Positions 63,252 through 64,000 of a stretch of 64,000 nt of DNA are shown piece after piece. The notes below the pieces were generated by a model. It was not told where the DNA came from and did not search any database. It saw only the letters and a list, made by a program, of their open reading frames with translations. The translations under genes and the position numbers were made by a program. Position 1 is the stretch's first letter. Every line of letters starts with the position of its first letter. The stretch is from Saprospira grandis str. Lewin (GTDB taxonomy: Bacteria > Bacteroidota > Bacteroidia > Chitinophagales > Saprospiraceae), in the NCBI RefSeq assembly GCF_000250635.1, contig NC_016940.1, forward strand, positions 2,852,501 to 2,916,500, given 5' to 3'.

Positions 63252-63283
63252 GCTATAAAAAGATTGCACAGCAATACCGCCCT

Positions 63284-63307
63284 TGCTGTAGGTTTCAACC
63301 TACAGCA
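63284..63307. repeat. GGTT/AACC palindrome 6
   Basis: Arm TGCTGTAGGTT, loop TC, and its complement; the arms match palindromes 1 and 4. Confidence 0.8.
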
Positions 63308-63310
63308 AAC

Positions 63311-63445
63311 GGCCTAGCGATGTGCAGCAGTGGCCGCAGGCCAGACCGAGGCCGTTAGGCCGAAGGGCCGAGCAGACCTGCGAGCTGCGACAACCAGCCC
63401 CTATAGGGGCGCCAGTTCGACGACTGTAAGGAGTAACGCCCCCCC
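63311..63445 (+). repeat. GC-rich foldback repeat, copy 22 (type C, altered right end)
   Basis: The left end GGCCTAGCGATG is type C, but the right end reads GGAGTAACGCCCC, so the closing stem has one mismatch. It carries the same GCCCCTATAGGGGC module as copy 14. Confidence 0.82.
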
Positions 63446-63480
63446 AAAAAAAAAAGGCTCCTTCATCAAAGGAACCTTTT
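63446..63480 (-). terminator. terminator of the 63487 gene
   Basis: AAGGcTCCTT pairs with AAGGAaCCTT around CATCA; ten A on the left make the U tail on the minus strand. Confidence 0.75.
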
Positions 63481-63486
63481 AGGGCG

Positions 63487-63963
63487 TTAATAATGCTGCC
63501 TAATTTCATGCACAATAAAATCTAATGCGCCCGTATCGTAGAGTAAGCGGCGGCACATCTGAAAAAATAGCAGCTCCTCCCAAAGCCGATAATTTTCCTC
63601 ATCCACCAAAGGGTTGCCCGTAGAATGAAAGCGGGCATTTTGAGGCTGAGGCTCAATCTCGATAGCAAAACGGGCCTGAATCTGGCTGCTATCGGCTATT
63701 TGTAGGCCCAAAATGCGCTTTCGGCCCTCATGTCGGCTATAAATCTGCATAGGCAAGCTCATGATGGCCTCATTGAAAAAGGTATGTGAGGAAAATAAAC
63801 TGAATTTTCGGTTTTCTGGAAGCTGAATATGGGCCGCCAAAAAATCAATAATCCATTCATCAATGCTTTTTTCGCCCCGGGCCACATAATAGAAATAGGC
63901 CCGCTCCCAATCGGAAGAGGCAGAGGATTGAATCAGGCTATCGTAAGAGGAGCGAGTAGACAT
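63487..63963 (-). CDS. protein of unknown function, 158 residues
   Basis: A soluble protein without signal peptide. The N-terminal 60 residues look helical (SDWERAYFYYVARGEKSIDEWIIDFLAAHIQLP); a beta-rich middle (KRILGLQIADSSQIQARFAIEIEPQPQ) and a helical end (YRLWEELLFFQMCRRLLYDTGALDFIVHEIRQHY) follow. It has a high share of aromatic residues. No family is recognised. The start ATG at 63963 lies 37 bases from the window edge, so its promoter may lie outside. Confidence 0.75.
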   Translation of the reverse strand: MSTRSSYDSLIQSSASSDWERAYFYYVARGEKSIDEWIIDFLAAHIQLPENRKFSLFSSHTFFNEAIMSLPMQIYSRHEGRKRILGLQIADSSQIQARFAIEIEPQPQNARFHSTGNPLVDEENYRLWEELLFFQMCRRLLYDTGALDFIVHEIRQHY

Positions 63964-64000
63964 ATTATAGGGCTTGAGTACTTTGATTAAAGGGCCGTTA

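Overview
The window is a stretch of chromosome from a Bacteroidota bacterium, most likely Saprospiraceae (Saprospira-like; the family call is inference). Supporting signs are a promoter of the Bacteroidota form TTTG-N19-TAnnTTTG, almost no Shine-Dalgarno sites, a C-terminal type IX secretion tail, and neighbourhoods usual in that phylum: pheT / coiled-coil gene / zapA / rny, alaS divergent from an M23 peptidase and a MerR gene, and bactofilin next to AtpZ.

Layout. 1-1868: 3' part of a 23S rRNA gene, 5S rRNA and terminator. 2245-6501: surface-glycan type genes (GT2, methyltransferase, YfhO membrane protein). 6738-10528: secreted MORN-caspase protein, divergent from a Cu+ ATPase. 10901-15719: pheT, coiled-coil gene, zapA, rny. 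16401-23973: a large secreted lamin-tail-domain protein, an unknown protein, a 1.2-kb noncoding region with a 41-bp tandem array, a lipoprotein and a small outer-membrane barrel. 24333-33312: alaS; M23 peptidase and MerR; then a minus-strand M1 aminopeptidase / LRR lipoprotein / hydrolase operon. 33597-34756: two tandem paralogues. 35340-38222: cdd, universal stress protein, unknown gene, yciO, DUF423. 38440-42230, all minus: thioredoxin-like protein, biotin carrier, AtpI-like, AtpZ, bactofilin, infC with a non-AUG start. 42599-52337: trmB, O-antigen ligase-like protein, PstS-like lipoprotein, acyl-CoA synthetase, ribH, MBL hydrolase, pepT. 52414-53000: a 42-bp tandem array. 53414-63963: a T9SS-exported serine protease, a TPR-CHAT protein, a 1299-residue cysteine-free repeat protein and an unknown gene.

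The most striking content lies between the genes. Twenty-two copies of a 115-190 bp GC-rich foldback repeat punctuate the window, about one per 2.9 kb. All share one core, but their stems differ by compensated changes, and their two ends change together as types (GGCTG/CAGCC, GGCCC/GGGCC, GGCCT/AGGCC, GGCTT/AAGCC). Orientation alternates along the window far more often than chance would give. One copy lies inside the 5' end of the CHAT reading frame. Two tandem arrays (41 and 42 bp) and a set of short GGTT/AACC palindromes show the same logic of changing sequence with conserved pairing. No CRISPR array, integrase, transposase, tRNA gene or recognisable riboswitch was seen.
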